Shown here: piece after piece, positions 1-8,400 of the stretch
Layout: every line of letters starts with the position of its first letter
Position numbering within the stretch: position 1 is the stretch's first letter
Origin: JBGPYB01 sp041493035
GTDB taxonomy: Bacteria > Acidobacteriota > Vicinamibacteria > Fen-336
Direction: 5' to 3'
Assembly: GCA_041493035.1 (NCBI GenBank)
Contig: JBGPYB010000086.1
Span: 1 to 20,153, forward strand
DNA length: 20,153 bases
Made by a program: the position numbers and the translations under genes
The notes under the pieces: generated by a model
What the model saw: only the letters and a program-made list of their open reading frames with translations
What the model was told of the DNA's origin: nothing
Database searches by the model: none

Positions 1-582
1 AAGAACCTCTTCTACGCGAAGGGGGGCTACGCCGACATCTCCGAGATGTGCAAGCACTACATCGGCGGCATCCTGAAGCACGCGCCGGCGCTGCTGGCTT
101 TCATCGCGCCGTCGACGAACAGCTACCGACGTCTGGTGCCGGGCTATGAAGCCCCCATCAACCTGGCCTACAGCGCGCGGAACCGCTCGGCCGCAGTCCG
201 CATCCCGATGTACTCGAGCGCGGAGAGGGCCAAGCGTCTCGAGTTCCGGACCCCGGACCCCACGTGCAATCCGTATCTTTCCTTCGCCGCCTGCGTGATG
301 GCCGGCCTGGACGGGGTCCAGAACAAGATCGACCCGGGTCAACCCCTCGACAAGGACCTGTACGAGCTGCCGCCGGAGGAGGCTGCGAAGGTCAAGCAGC
401 TCCCGGGCTCCCTCGACGTCGTCCTGGACCACCTGGAGGAGGACCACGCCTTCCTCCTCAAGGGGGACGTCTTCACCAAGGACTTCATCGAGACCTGGAT
501 CGAGTACAAGCGGAAGAACGAGGTGGACGCGATTCGCCTTCGGCCCCATCCTTGGGAGTTTGCGCTGTACTTCGACATTTAG
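1..582 (+). CDS. glnA: Glutamine synthetase type I, C-terminal part (5' end outside window)
   Basis: This enzyme makes glutamine from glutamate, ammonia and ATP in the cytoplasm as a dodecamer. The frame is open from base 1, so the gene is truncated by the window edge. About 193 residues of a protein usually near 470 residues are present. Seen directly: the NSYRRLVPGYEAP segment, NRSAAVRIP (active-site arginine region), the FRTPDP segment and a typical C-terminus ending PHPWEFALYFDI. The DLYELPPEE segment matches the adenylylation loop of GS I-beta enzymes (NLYDLPPEE in E. coli, from memory), and the target tyrosine codon is at 361-363. This implies control by reversible adenylylation and fits the two GlnE-like genes just downstream. 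The stop is TAG. A strong hairpin follows 14 bases later. The promoter lies outside the window. Confidence 0.96.
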   Translation, partial: KNLFYAKGGYADISEMCKHYIGGILKHAPALLAFIAPSTNSYRRLVPGYEAPINLAYSARNRSAAVRIPMYSSAERAKRLEFRTPDPTCNPYLSFAACVMAGLDGVQNKIDPGQPLDKDLYELPPEEAAKVKQLPGSLDVVLDHLEEDHAFLLKGDVFTKDFIETWIEYKRKNEVDAIRLRPHPWEFALYFDI

Positions 583-595
583 GACGGAAGCTCGA

Positions 596-623
596 CTGGG
601 GGGCGCAGCCCGGCGCCCCCCAG
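596..623 (+). terminator. Very stable GC hairpin between glnA and the glnE-like gene
   Basis: The two arms, CTGGGGGGCGC (596-606) and GCGCCCCCCAG (613-623), are perfectly complementary over 11 bp, with a 6-base loop. The hairpin starts 14 bases after the glnA stop and ends 15 bases before the proposed GTG start of the next gene. No T-run follows, so it is not a standard intrinsic terminator. It more likely acts as an attenuator, RNA 3'-end stabiliser or processing barrier that keeps the modifier gene expressed below glnA. The structure is seen; the role is inferred. Confidence 0.6.
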
Positions 624-638
624 CCCCCGCTCCACATC

Positions 639-2168
639 GTGAACGTCTCCGATCTCCGCGACCTGCTTCTGGCGCCGCACCTCCACCCGGAGGAGGTCGC
701 TGCGCGCCTCCATCCCTACGGCTTTCGGCGCCCGGCCCAGGCCGACAGGAACCTCCAGGCGCTGGCCGAGGATCCCATCGCCCGGGGGCTTCTCGCCGAC
801 CTTCTCCCGGATCTGCTCGCCTGCCTCGCCGACAGCGCGGATCCCGACGGCGCCCTCGACCGCCTGGAACGTTTCTTTCGATCCGCCGGAGCCACGGCGG
901 CGCTTCTCTCCCACTTGAAGGGCGCCCCGCGTGGCATCGAGCTGCTCACACGCACCCTCGGCGCCAGCCCCTTCCTGGCCGACATTCTGGTGAGGCATCC
1001 CAATTGGTTCTACTGGCTCTCGGACCCGGAGGTTCTCGCCCGTCGCCGGACGCGGGCCGAGATCGAGGAGGATCTGGCACGTGCCCTGGCGCCCCTGAAA
1101 GGGGAAGCACGTCGACTCGGCGCTCTCCGGGTCGCCAAGCGCCGGGAGATCCTCCACATCGGCGTGAGGGACCTCCTGCGCCTGGCCCGCGTGGAAGAGA
1201 CCCTTGCGGCCCTGTCGACCTTGGCGGAGGCCCTCCTCCGGAAGGCCTGCGAAGAGGCCGCCCGCGCCGTGGGTCAGGGTCACCGGCCGGCCGTCGTGAA
1301 GGGATTCGCCGTCCTCGGCCTCGGAAAGCTGGGCGGCGGGGAGCTGAACTTCAGCTCCGACGTCGACCTCATTTTCGTCTGCGGTTCCGACGCGGACCCG
1401 GATCCGGACCGCGCCGCACTCGCCCGTCGATTGACCGATGCCCTGTCCTCGGTGACCGACGAAGGCTACGTCTACCGCGTCGACCTGCGCCTCCGTCCCG
1501 AGGGCCGCGTGGGCCGCGTCGTACCGTCCCTCGAAGCCTGCGACTTGTACTACCGCACCCGGGGCGCGACATGGGAGCGGCTGGCCCTCGTCAAGGCCTG
1601 GCCCGTAGCGGGGGATCGTGCCCTCGGTCGTCGCTTCCTGGCGGCCACGGAGCCCTTCGTCTTCGCCCGGGCCTTCGACGCAGCGGCTCTCGACGAGATT
1701 CTCGAGATGAAGCGCCGGATCGACCGGAAGGTCGCCCTCCGAGACGAGAGCGGGCGCCACGTGAAGCTAGGCGTCGGAGGGATCCGGGAGATTGAACTCG
1801 TGGCCCAGGTGCTACAGGTGCGCTTCGGGGGGGAACGCCGCGCTCTCCGGGACCGCAACACGCGCCGCGCTCTCGCCCGGTTGCGCAGGGCCAGCTTGCT
1901 CAGCAGAGAGGAACACGCAGCCCTCCTCTCGGGCTACATGTTCCTGCGCGATGTCGAGAACAAACTCCAGATGGTCTCCGACGTCCAGACCCACACGCTC
2001 CCCGAAAGCCCCGAGGAGCTGCGCATCTGCGCCCGCCGTCTCGGCTACACGGAGACACAGGGGGTTGACGCCGGTGAGGCCCTCCTTCGGGACTATCGGA
2101 GCCACACCGAAGCCGTCCATCGCATCTTCGCGGACGTCCTTCAAGCCGGGCGCCTGGGCGTCGCCTGA
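639..2168 (+). CDS. GlnE N-terminal-half-like protein (probable GS adenylyl-removing nucleotidyltransferase)
   Basis: This is a single-core member of the GlnE family that acts on adenylylated glutamine synthetase. It has about 509 residues against about 950 for a fused GlnE. A helical N-terminal region (about 1-215) is followed by the nucleotidyltransferase core. The core has GLGKLGGGELNFSSDVDLIF starting near residue 225, with acidic pair D241 and D243 and a third acid, D282, in VYRVDLRLRPEG. After it come LGVGGIREIELVAQ and a C-terminal helical domain. The ELNFSSD-DLIF, VYRVD-RLRP and GGIREIE signatures match the N-terminal, adenylyl-removing half of E. coli GlnE (from memory), so I infer deadenylylation. 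GTG 639 is chosen because family similarity begins there; it has no clear Shine-Dalgarno sequence. The gene lies 56 bases after glnA on the same strand. It converges on a second GlnE-like gene with a 2-base gap. Substrate direction needs biochemical proof. Confidence 0.85.
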   Translation: MNVSDLRDLLLAPHLHPEEVAARLHPYGFRRPAQADRNLQALAEDPIARGLLADLLPDLLACLADSADPDGALDRLERFFRSAGATAALLSHLKGAPRGIELLTRTLGASPFLADILVRHPNWFYWLSDPEVLARRRTRAEIEEDLARALAPLKGEARRLGALRVAKRREILHIGVRDLLRLARVEETLAALSTLAEALLRKACEEAARAVGQGHRPAVVKGFAVLGLGKLGGGELNFSSDVDLIFVCGSDADPDPDRAALARRLTDALSSVTDEGYVYRVDLRLRPEGRVGRVVPSLEACDLYYRTRGATWERLALVKAWPVAGDRALGRRFLAATEPFVFARAFDAAALDEILEMKRRIDRKVALRDESGRHVKLGVGGIREIELVAQVLQVRFGGERRALRDRNTRRALARLRRASLLSREEHAALLSGYMFLRDVENKLQMVSDVQTHTLPESPEELRICARRLGYTETQGVDAGEALLRDYRSHTEAVHRIFADVLQAGRLGVA

Positions 2169-2170
2169 CC

Positions 2171-4375
2171 TCAGCGAAAGCGGCGGTCGAAGAAGGTAGC
2201 GACGCGCGCGCTCTGGCGGGCGGCATCCGCTGCAAGAGCCCGCCCGCCCTCTCGCCAATCGCCAGCGGCGTAGCCGAGCCGTCGGGCCAGCAGATCGAGA
2301 TCGTCAGAGCCCTCCTCCGGCAACAGGAGGTCGCGAGCGTTGCCCCGCACCATTCGGAGGGCGTCGATCACCTGTCGCCAGAACAAGTAGGCCGCCTGCA
2401 GGTCGTCATGCTCGGCGTCGTCGAGAAAGGCCGCATCCCGCAGGCGGGTCAAGGCCTCGAGAGTCGAGGGTGTCCGGAGCTCCGGGCTCGCCCGGCCGTG
2501 GAGGAGCTGGAGATACTGGGCCGCGTACTCCACCTCCACTAAAGCACCCCGGCTGTACTTGACGTTGAGGCGGCCGGGCGTCACCAGCTCCCGGACCTGC
2601 CTGTCCCTGAGGTGAAGCGCCTCCGCCAGGTTCCAGGGCTCGTCGCTCCAGACGTAGGCGTCGCGGAACGCCTCGACCTTCCGTCCGAGAAGCGCATTCC
2701 CCGCTACGAACCGCAGCTTGATGAGGGCCTGGCGCTCGAAGGGGTGAGCCCCGCCGCCCGGACGATAGTAGTTGCGGAGCGCCGCGAAGGGCGTCGTGAG
2801 AGACCCCTTGGTGCCGTGGGGGCGAAGGCGCAGATCCACGTGGAGAAAGCCGTCCTGCGGGGCCTCGATCAGCTCCGTCAGCGATTGGACCGCCCGATCG
2901 AAGAAGCGACCGTTTTCGATACCCGTCTTCGCGGTCGTCCCGGGGCCTCCGTAGATCACCAGCAGCTCAACGTCCGATGCGTACCCCAGCTCCGCGCCGC
3001 CGAGCTTCCCCAGGCCGAAGATGGCCACAGGACACGCCCTCCCCTCCCACCGGGGCGGCCCGTGCTGTCCCGCGAGCCGTTTCGTACACTCCCGGAGGGC
3101 CTTCTCGATGACGGCCTCGGCTAGGTCTGTTAGCGCCCGCGAGAAGTCCTCGATGGACACTTCGGGATCGAGAAGGCGCTTGGCGCTCGTGCGGAGCATC
3201 GTCTCGTCCTTGAGCTCGTTCAGGATTCGTTTCCGCTCTTCCCAGGTGCTCGCCGATGCGAGGCGCCGGCTCAGGCGGCGCCGGAGCACCACGCGTTTTT
3301 CCAGCGGACGCTTCCTCCACTCGCCGAGGACCGGGCCCAAGTGCTCGAAGTGAGCGCGGAAGAAGTCCTCCCAGAGGAAGGTGCTGCTCCCGAGGAGGCG
3401 GGCCAGTGCCTGGAGCCCCTCGGGGCCGCGAAGAAGGCTGAGCGCCTCCTTCCCCGCTCCCGCCGTCATCACACGATCCAGGAACTGGTCGAAGTAGCGC
3501 AGAGCCAAGGCAGGGTCGGGGGCCCAGGGAAGGAAGTGGGTGAACTGCTTGATCAGGGCGACCGCGAGCCGAAGCGTCTGCTGCTCAGCCTCCCCGCCGA
3601 TCGCGCCGCCCTCCGCCCGCGCGATGAGGAACTCGTCGCGTACTTCGTCCCCGTGGCTCTCGATGCGTACCCTGTGGATGTAGACCCTCCGCATGGCAAG
3701 GGCGTTGGCGAGGGCATAGAGGAATGCTGGCGTGTCTCGGCCTCGCACTCGCATCAACGTCCAAGGCGGCGCCGCCTCGTTGTCGAGGTCGATTTCCACG
3801 GGAGCAAGCCCCGCCCCCCTCGCCTCCGGGGCAGCCCCGAGAGTCTCGGCGAGGCGCCTGGTAAGCTGCTCGCGGGCCTCGTCGCTCCGCCCCGTGGCAA
3901 CGAGGCCGAGGAGGGTCGTCAACTCCCGTTCGAGCGCCGCGGCATCAGGGGGTCGCGAGGGATCTCGAGGCAGGACGCGGAAGACGTCGACGATCTGGCG
4001 CGACGGCGTAACCGCGCGGTGAGGGGACCGCCCCCGCCGGGGGAGCGTGGCAAGGGGGAGGAGCGTGTGAACGTCACCTGTCTCGATGGTGAGAGCGTGG
4101 GTCGCCAGGAGCCCGCAGACGAGCGAAAACTCGGCGAAGTAGTCATAGGCGACGACCACCACATCCGCGCGCCCGCCGTCGCGGGGGAGGGCTGCCACGG
4201 CGGCGGGTCGCGTCGGCGAGAGCGAAGACGCCATCCCCAGGTGAAGGGCCACCTCCTCGGGGCTGTGGCTCCCCCAGTAGGCCTCGTCCAGCCGCACCAG
4301 AAAGGCAAGGACCGCGCGGGGATCGGTTTCCGGCGCAACACGGCAGACGGCACGCGCCAGCTCCTCGGGGGACAT
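2171..4375 (-). CDS. GlnE C-terminal-half-like adenylyltransferase with N-terminal GlnD-like tandem ACT sensor
   Basis: This 734-residue protein appears to be the adenylylating partner of the preceding gene. Residues about 30-50 (YWGSHSPEEVALHLGM) resemble the segment before the ACT domains of GlnD. An ACT-like unit follows at about 70-136 (ending IVDVFRVLP), and a second at about 205-253 (MRVRGRDTPAFLYALANAL, then RDEFLIAR). A helical stretch leads to the nucleotidyltransferase core: FGLGKLGGAELGYASDVELL with D468 and E470, and D514 in HVDLRLRPHG. The later part (GALVEVEYAAQYLQLLHG and a helical end) matches the GlnE substrate-binding domain. ELGY-SD resembles the C-terminal half of E. coli GlnE, so I infer adenylyl transfer to glutamine synthetase. 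The second acid is Glu rather than Asp, which the superfamily tolerates. The gene lies 22 bases after lysR on the same strand. The ACT pair probably binds an amino acid such as glutamine; this is inference. Confidence 0.83.
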   Translation of the reverse strand: MSPEELARAVCRVAPETDPRAVLAFLVRLDEAYWGSHSPEEVALHLGMASSLSPTRPAAVAALPRDGGRADVVVVAYDYFAEFSLVCGLLATHALTIETGDVHTLLPLATLPRRGRSPHRAVTPSRQIVDVFRVLPRDPSRPPDAAALERELTTLLGLVATGRSDEAREQLTRRLAETLGAAPEARGAGLAPVEIDLDNEAAPPWTLMRVRGRDTPAFLYALANALAMRRVYIHRVRIESHGDEVRDEFLIARAEGGAIGGEAEQQTLRLAVALIKQFTHFLPWAPDPALALRYFDQFLDRVMTAGAGKEALSLLRGPEGLQALARLLGSSTFLWEDFFRAHFEHLGPVLGEWRKRPLEKRVVLRRRLSRRLASASTWEERKRILNELKDETMLRTSAKRLLDPEVSIEDFSRALTDLAEAVIEKALRECTKRLAGQHGPPRWEGRACPVAIFGLGKLGGAELGYASDVELLVIYGGPGTTAKTGIENGRFFDRAVQSLTELIEAPQDGFLHVDLRLRPHGTKGSLTTPFAALRNYYRPGGGAHPFERQALIKLRFVAGNALLGRKVEAFRDAYVWSDEPWNLAEALHLRDRQVRELVTPGRLNVKYSRGALVEVEYAAQYLQLLHGRASPELRTPSTLEALTRLRDAAFLDDAEHDDLQAAYLFWRQVIDALRMVRGNARDLLLPEEGSDDLDLLARRLGYAAGDWREGGRALAADAARQSARVATFFDRRFR

Positions 4376-4397
4376 GGTCGCGGGGTCCGCGGAGCCC

Positions 4398-5309
4398 CTA
4401 ACCCGCGAAGCGGCGGATCACGAGCTGGGTCTTCACCGCGTCGAAGACCCGAAGGAGCTCGGCCGCCGCTCGCGGGAGAGGATCGGTCTTGAGGTAGACC
4501 CAACCCGTTTCGCGGAAGAGCTTTCGCCCGCGGATCCGGGCGCAGGAGAAGCGGCCCGCGCGTACCTCTCGAGCCACGGCGGAGTAGGGGACGACGGTGA
4601 CGCCGATGCCGCTCGAGACCATGGCCTTGATGATCTCGACGTTCTCCGTCTCCATGGCGACCTCGGCGGCGACCCCCTCCTCCACGAAGAAGCCGTCGAT
4701 GACCTTTCGGGTGTTCGAGCCGGCCTCGTAGAGGATCATGGGAAAGCGCCCGAGCTCCGCCGCCTCCACGGTCCCCCCGCGGGTCAGGGGATGTCCTGCG
4801 CCCGCAACCACGACCATCTCCTCCTTGAGCACCGGGATCACCTCGAGGTCGCGAGCGGAGATGGGGAGCGTCAGAAGGCCAAGGTCCACGTCGTGGCTCC
4901 GGATACGGCCGAGGATCTGCTCGGAGGTCCCCGACACTACCCGGAAGTCCACCTGCTTGTGTTCACGCCGGAACGCCCTTAGGAGCTTGGGAAAGATGTA
5001 GAGGCAGACGGTCATTCCGCCCCCCAGCCGCACTCTCCCGCGCTTCAGCCCACGCGCGTCGCTCAACTGGGCCACCACCTCCTGGACGTCCCGGAGGATC
5101 CGGTTGGCCGCGGCGAAGAGAGCCTCGCCGGCGGGGGTCAACGTGACCAGACGGCCCCCTCGATGGAGCAGGACCTCGCCCAGCTCTTCTTCGAGAAGCT
5201 TGATCTGGCGGCTGATGGCCGACTGGGAGACGTGGAGCCGGTGGCCGGCCCTCGTGAAGCTATGCTCTTCGGCGACTGTCCTCAGCATCTCCAACTGGCG
5301 GAGTTCCAA
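4398..5309 (-). CDS. LysR-type transcriptional regulator (probable regulator of gltB)
   Basis: This is a DNA-binding regulator of about 303 residues, the usual LysR length. The N-terminal winged helix-turn-helix is clear: LELRQLEMLRTVAEEHSFTRAGHRLHVSQSAISRQIKLLEEELG, then LTPAGE and a linker helix. The rest is a two-lobed effector-binding domain (for example GSNTRKVIDGFF and VSSGIGVTVVP). The TTG at 5309 is chosen because it lies about 10 bases after a strong AGGAGG and gives the canonical (M)ELRQLEML start. ATG 5339 and GTG 5381 are in frame but lack a ribosome site and would add a cysteine-rich tail across the operator. It diverges from gltB, an arrangement like gltC-gltAB of Bacillus. It is probably cotranscribed with the ACT-GlnE gene 22 bases downstream. 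Its effector cannot be read from the sequence. Confidence 0.92.
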   Translation of the reverse strand: MELRQLEMLRTVAEEHSFTRAGHRLHVSQSAISRQIKLLEEELGEVLLHRGGRLVTLTPAGEALFAAANRILRDVQEVVAQLSDARGLKRGRVRLGGGMTVCLYIFPKLLRAFRREHKQVDFRVVSGTSEQILGRIRSHDVDLGLLTLPISARDLEVIPVLKEEMVVVAGAGHPLTRGGTVEAAELGRFPMILYEAGSNTRKVIDGFFVEEGVAAEVAMETENVEIIKAMVSSGIGVTVVPYSAVAREVRAGRFSCARIRGRKLFRETGWVYLKTDPLPRAAAELLRVFDAVKTQLVIRRFAG

Positions 5310-5341
5310 GGGGTCATGCCCTCCTGAGATGGGGTCCATGC

Positions 5342-5357
5342 CGCAAGCGCACTTGCG
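5342..5357. promoter_or_regulatory. Inverted repeat 1 in the lysR-gltB intergenic region
   Basis: CGCAAG and CTTGCG form a perfect 6-bp dyad around a 4-base centre. It lies between the divergent lysR and gltB genes, with its centre about 20 bp (two helical turns) from the second dyad. Paired, phased sites are typical of LysR-type regulators, so this is a candidate operator. The dyad is seen; binding is inferred. Confidence 0.55.
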
Positions 5358-5361
5358 ACAC

Positions 5362-5376
5362 ATGCGTTGAGCGCAT
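5362..5376. promoter_or_regulatory. Inverted repeat 2 with a T-N11-A LysR-box geometry
   Basis: ATGCG and CGCAT form a perfect 5-bp dyad around TTGAG. The T at 5363 and the A at 5375 are separated by 11 bases, which is the T-N11-A pattern of LysR-type binding sites. An AT-rich stretch at about 5388-5407, the only one nearby, may hold the gltB promoter, but I see no convincing -10/-35 pair. Confidence 0.55.
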
Positions 5377-5405
5377 ACCACGCATCCCCAAATTCTACTT
5401 TACTT

Positions 5406-8400
5406 ATGGAACCCGAGGCCGTACTTAGTACTATGGACTTCCGGCTCCTCCATCACGACGCCTGCGGTGTCGGGTTCGTGGCCGACCTTTCGGCCCGCCC
5501 CGGGAGCCACGTTCTCCCCCTGGCCCTCGAGGCTTTGGCACGTCTTGCCCACCGGGGCGCCGTCGACGCCGACGGGAAGACGGGCGACGGCGCCGGCGTC
5601 ATCACCGAAGTCCCCTACGTCCTTTTCGCGGAGTACCTGGCCGCCCAGGGACGCCCGGCGCCGAGTCCCGGAAACCTGGCCGCAGGACTTCTTTTCTTGG
5701 GCCGCGATCCAGGTGTCGCCGAGGAGGCTCTGGTCGCTGTCGAGAACGCCCTGGCGTCTCATGGCCTCGGCTTCCTCGGCATCCGTGAAGTTCCGATCCG
5801 CGAGGACGTTTTGGGGGAGAAGGCGCGCCTCTCCCGGCCTCGGCTGGTCCACCTTCTGGTCGCACGCCCCGAGGGCCTCCACGCCGATGCCTTCGAGCGC
5901 GAGCTGTTCCTGGCCCGGCGCGACATGGAATCCGCCTTGCGCCACCTCGGCCCGGAGCAGTTCTACGTCGTATCCCTCTCCCACCGGACCCTCGTCTACA
6001 AGGCGCTCGTGCGCGGTCTGGACCTCCGGGCTTTCTTCGTGGACCTCACGCACCCCGAGTACGCCACGTCCTTCGCGCTCTTCCACCAGCGCTACAGCAC
6101 CAACACCCTCCCCTCGTGGTCTCTCACCCAGCCCTTCCGAGTCCTGGCCCACAACGGTGAAATCAACACCATCCGCGGCAATCGAAGCTGGATGAGAGCC
6201 CGGGCGCGAGACCTGCGTTCCCCTCGCCTCAGGATCGGAGACGACGGCCTGCCTCACACCTTCCGTGAGGGGGCGAGCGACTCGGCAACCCTGGACGAGA
6301 CGGTGGAGCTTCTCGTCCGCGCCGGACGCGACCTGGACCACGGCGTCGCCATGCTGATGCCGCCCGCCTGGGAGAAGGACGCCGAGATGGCCGACGACGT
6401 GCGGGCCTTCTTCGAATACTCGTCCTGTCTCGTCGAGCCGTGGGACGGGCCCGCCATGGTGGCCTTTGCCGACGGGCGTCTCGTGGGCGCCGCCCTCGAC
6501 CGCAACGGCCTCCGTCCCGCTCGTTACGCCGTGACGGGAGATGGTCTCGTCGTGCTGGCGTCGGAGGCCGGCGTCGTCGACGTCGCCGACGAGCGAATCG
6601 TCACACGCGGTCGTCTCGGCCCAGGGGACATCGTGGCGGTCGATCTCCAGGCGCGGCGTCTTCTCGATAGGGGCGCCATCCATGGCCGACTCGCCGCCCG
6701 TCGCCCGTACGCACGCTGGCTCTCGGCCCACCGGGTCGAGGCGGAAGGCGGAGAAGAGGGCGCCTTCCGAGCCGCGGCGCCGCGTCCGGCCGACCTCCGG
6801 GCCATGAAGGCTTTCGGATACACCCGCGAGGAGATGCAGCTCGTCCTCGGTCCGATGTACCGCGACGGCGTCGAGCCCCTGGGCTCGATGGGAGACGACA
6901 CACCCCTCTCCGTCTTGTCGCAGCGCCCACGGCTCCTGTCCTCGTACTTCAAGCAGCATTTCGCCCAGGTCACGAACCCGCCCATCGATCCTCTGCGCGA
7001 GGCCCTCGTGATGTCTCTCGCGACGCACCTCGGTCCCCGCGCCAACTTGCTGGACGAAGTCCCCGAAGCGGCGGCCCAGGTCCACGTCCCCTCGCCGCTT
7101 CTTGACGACGCGCAGGTGACCGATCTCCTCGTGAAGGCCGGTGGTCCCGAGGCGACCCGGACACTGCCCCTGCTCTTTTCGACCCGCGAGGGGACCCGCG
7201 GCTTCCGCCGTGCACTCGACGCGGTCCTGGCGGAGTCTCTCCGCGCTGCTCGCGAGGGGGTTCGGATCCTGGTCTTGAGCGATCGCGGGATCGACGCCGG
7301 GCACCCGGCGCTCCCCTCGCTCCTGGCGGTCTCCGCCGTGCACCAACACCTCATTCGCGAGGGGATGCGTTGCCGTTTGAGCCTCGTGGCTGAAGCCGCC
7401 GACGCCCGCGACGACCACCAGATCGCCGCGCTCCTCGGCTTTGGAGCCGAGGCCGTTTGTCCCTACCTCGCCCTCGCGGCCATTCGCGGCGCCATCCAGG
7501 AGGCGGGCGGCGCGGGTCCCGAGGCGGCGGAGGCGCAAAGGCGCTACTTCAAGGCGCTCGCGAAGGGAATTCTCAAGATCCTGTCGAAGATGGGGATCTC
7601 CACGATCCGTTCGTACCAGGGCGCGCAACTCTTCGAGGCTGTGGGGATCGATGCCGATCTCATCGAGCGCCATTTCACCGGAACGCCTTCTGCCGTCGGT
7701 GGCCTCGGCCTCGACGAGATCGCCCGCGAGGTCCTGGAGCGACACGAGGGTGCGTACGCCGCGGGCGCGTCGGCTCTTCTCGACGAGGGGAGTCTCCACC
7801 GCTACCGGCGGAACGGAGAGGCCCACGCCTTCGAGCCCACCGTCATCAAGGCTCTCCACGCCGCGATCAAGAGCGGCGAGGCTCTCGAATATCAGCGGTA
7901 TGCCGCGCTCGTCCACGAGCGCGAACCTCTCGCCCTGCGGGATCTCCTCGAGGTCAAGCCTGGGAACGCGATTCCGGTTTCGGACGTGGAGCCGATCGAG
8001 GCGATCTTCCCGCGCTTCATGAGCGCGGCCATGTCGCTCGGAGCCCTGTCGCCGGAGGCCCACGAGGTTCTCGCCGTCGCCATGAACCGCATCGGTGGCC
8101 GCAGCAACAGCGGTGAGGGCGGAGAGGACCCGGCTCGCTTCTGGAACGTCGACTCGAACGGCGACAGCGCCAACAGCCGGATCAAGCAGGTCGCCTCGGC
8201 CCGCTTCGGCGTGACCGCCGAGTACCTGGTCTCCGCCGACGAGATGCAGATCAAGATGGCCCAGGGGAGCAAGCCCGGGGAGGGAGGGCAGCTCCCGGGC
8301 CACAAGGTGGCCCCTCACATCGCGCGCCTCCGGCATTCGCAGCCCGGAATCACGCTGATCTCGCCGCCGCCTCACCACGACATCTACAGCATCGAGGATC

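Noticed and set aside
579..1795. Large open frames on both strands over the first GlnE-like gene
   Set aside because: The third + frame holds the GLGKLGG and other GlnE motifs; the others are proline/arginine-rich shadows.
3341..4492. 383-codon + strand frame over the second GlnE-like gene and the lysR end
   Set aside because: It has no recognisable domain and is antisense to a gene with clear nucleotidyltransferase and ACT-like motifs.
5367..5405. TTG at 5367 as the gltB start
   Set aside because: It lies inside the second dyad, has no ribosome site and would give an unusually long propeptide; ATG 5406 or 5433 fits better.
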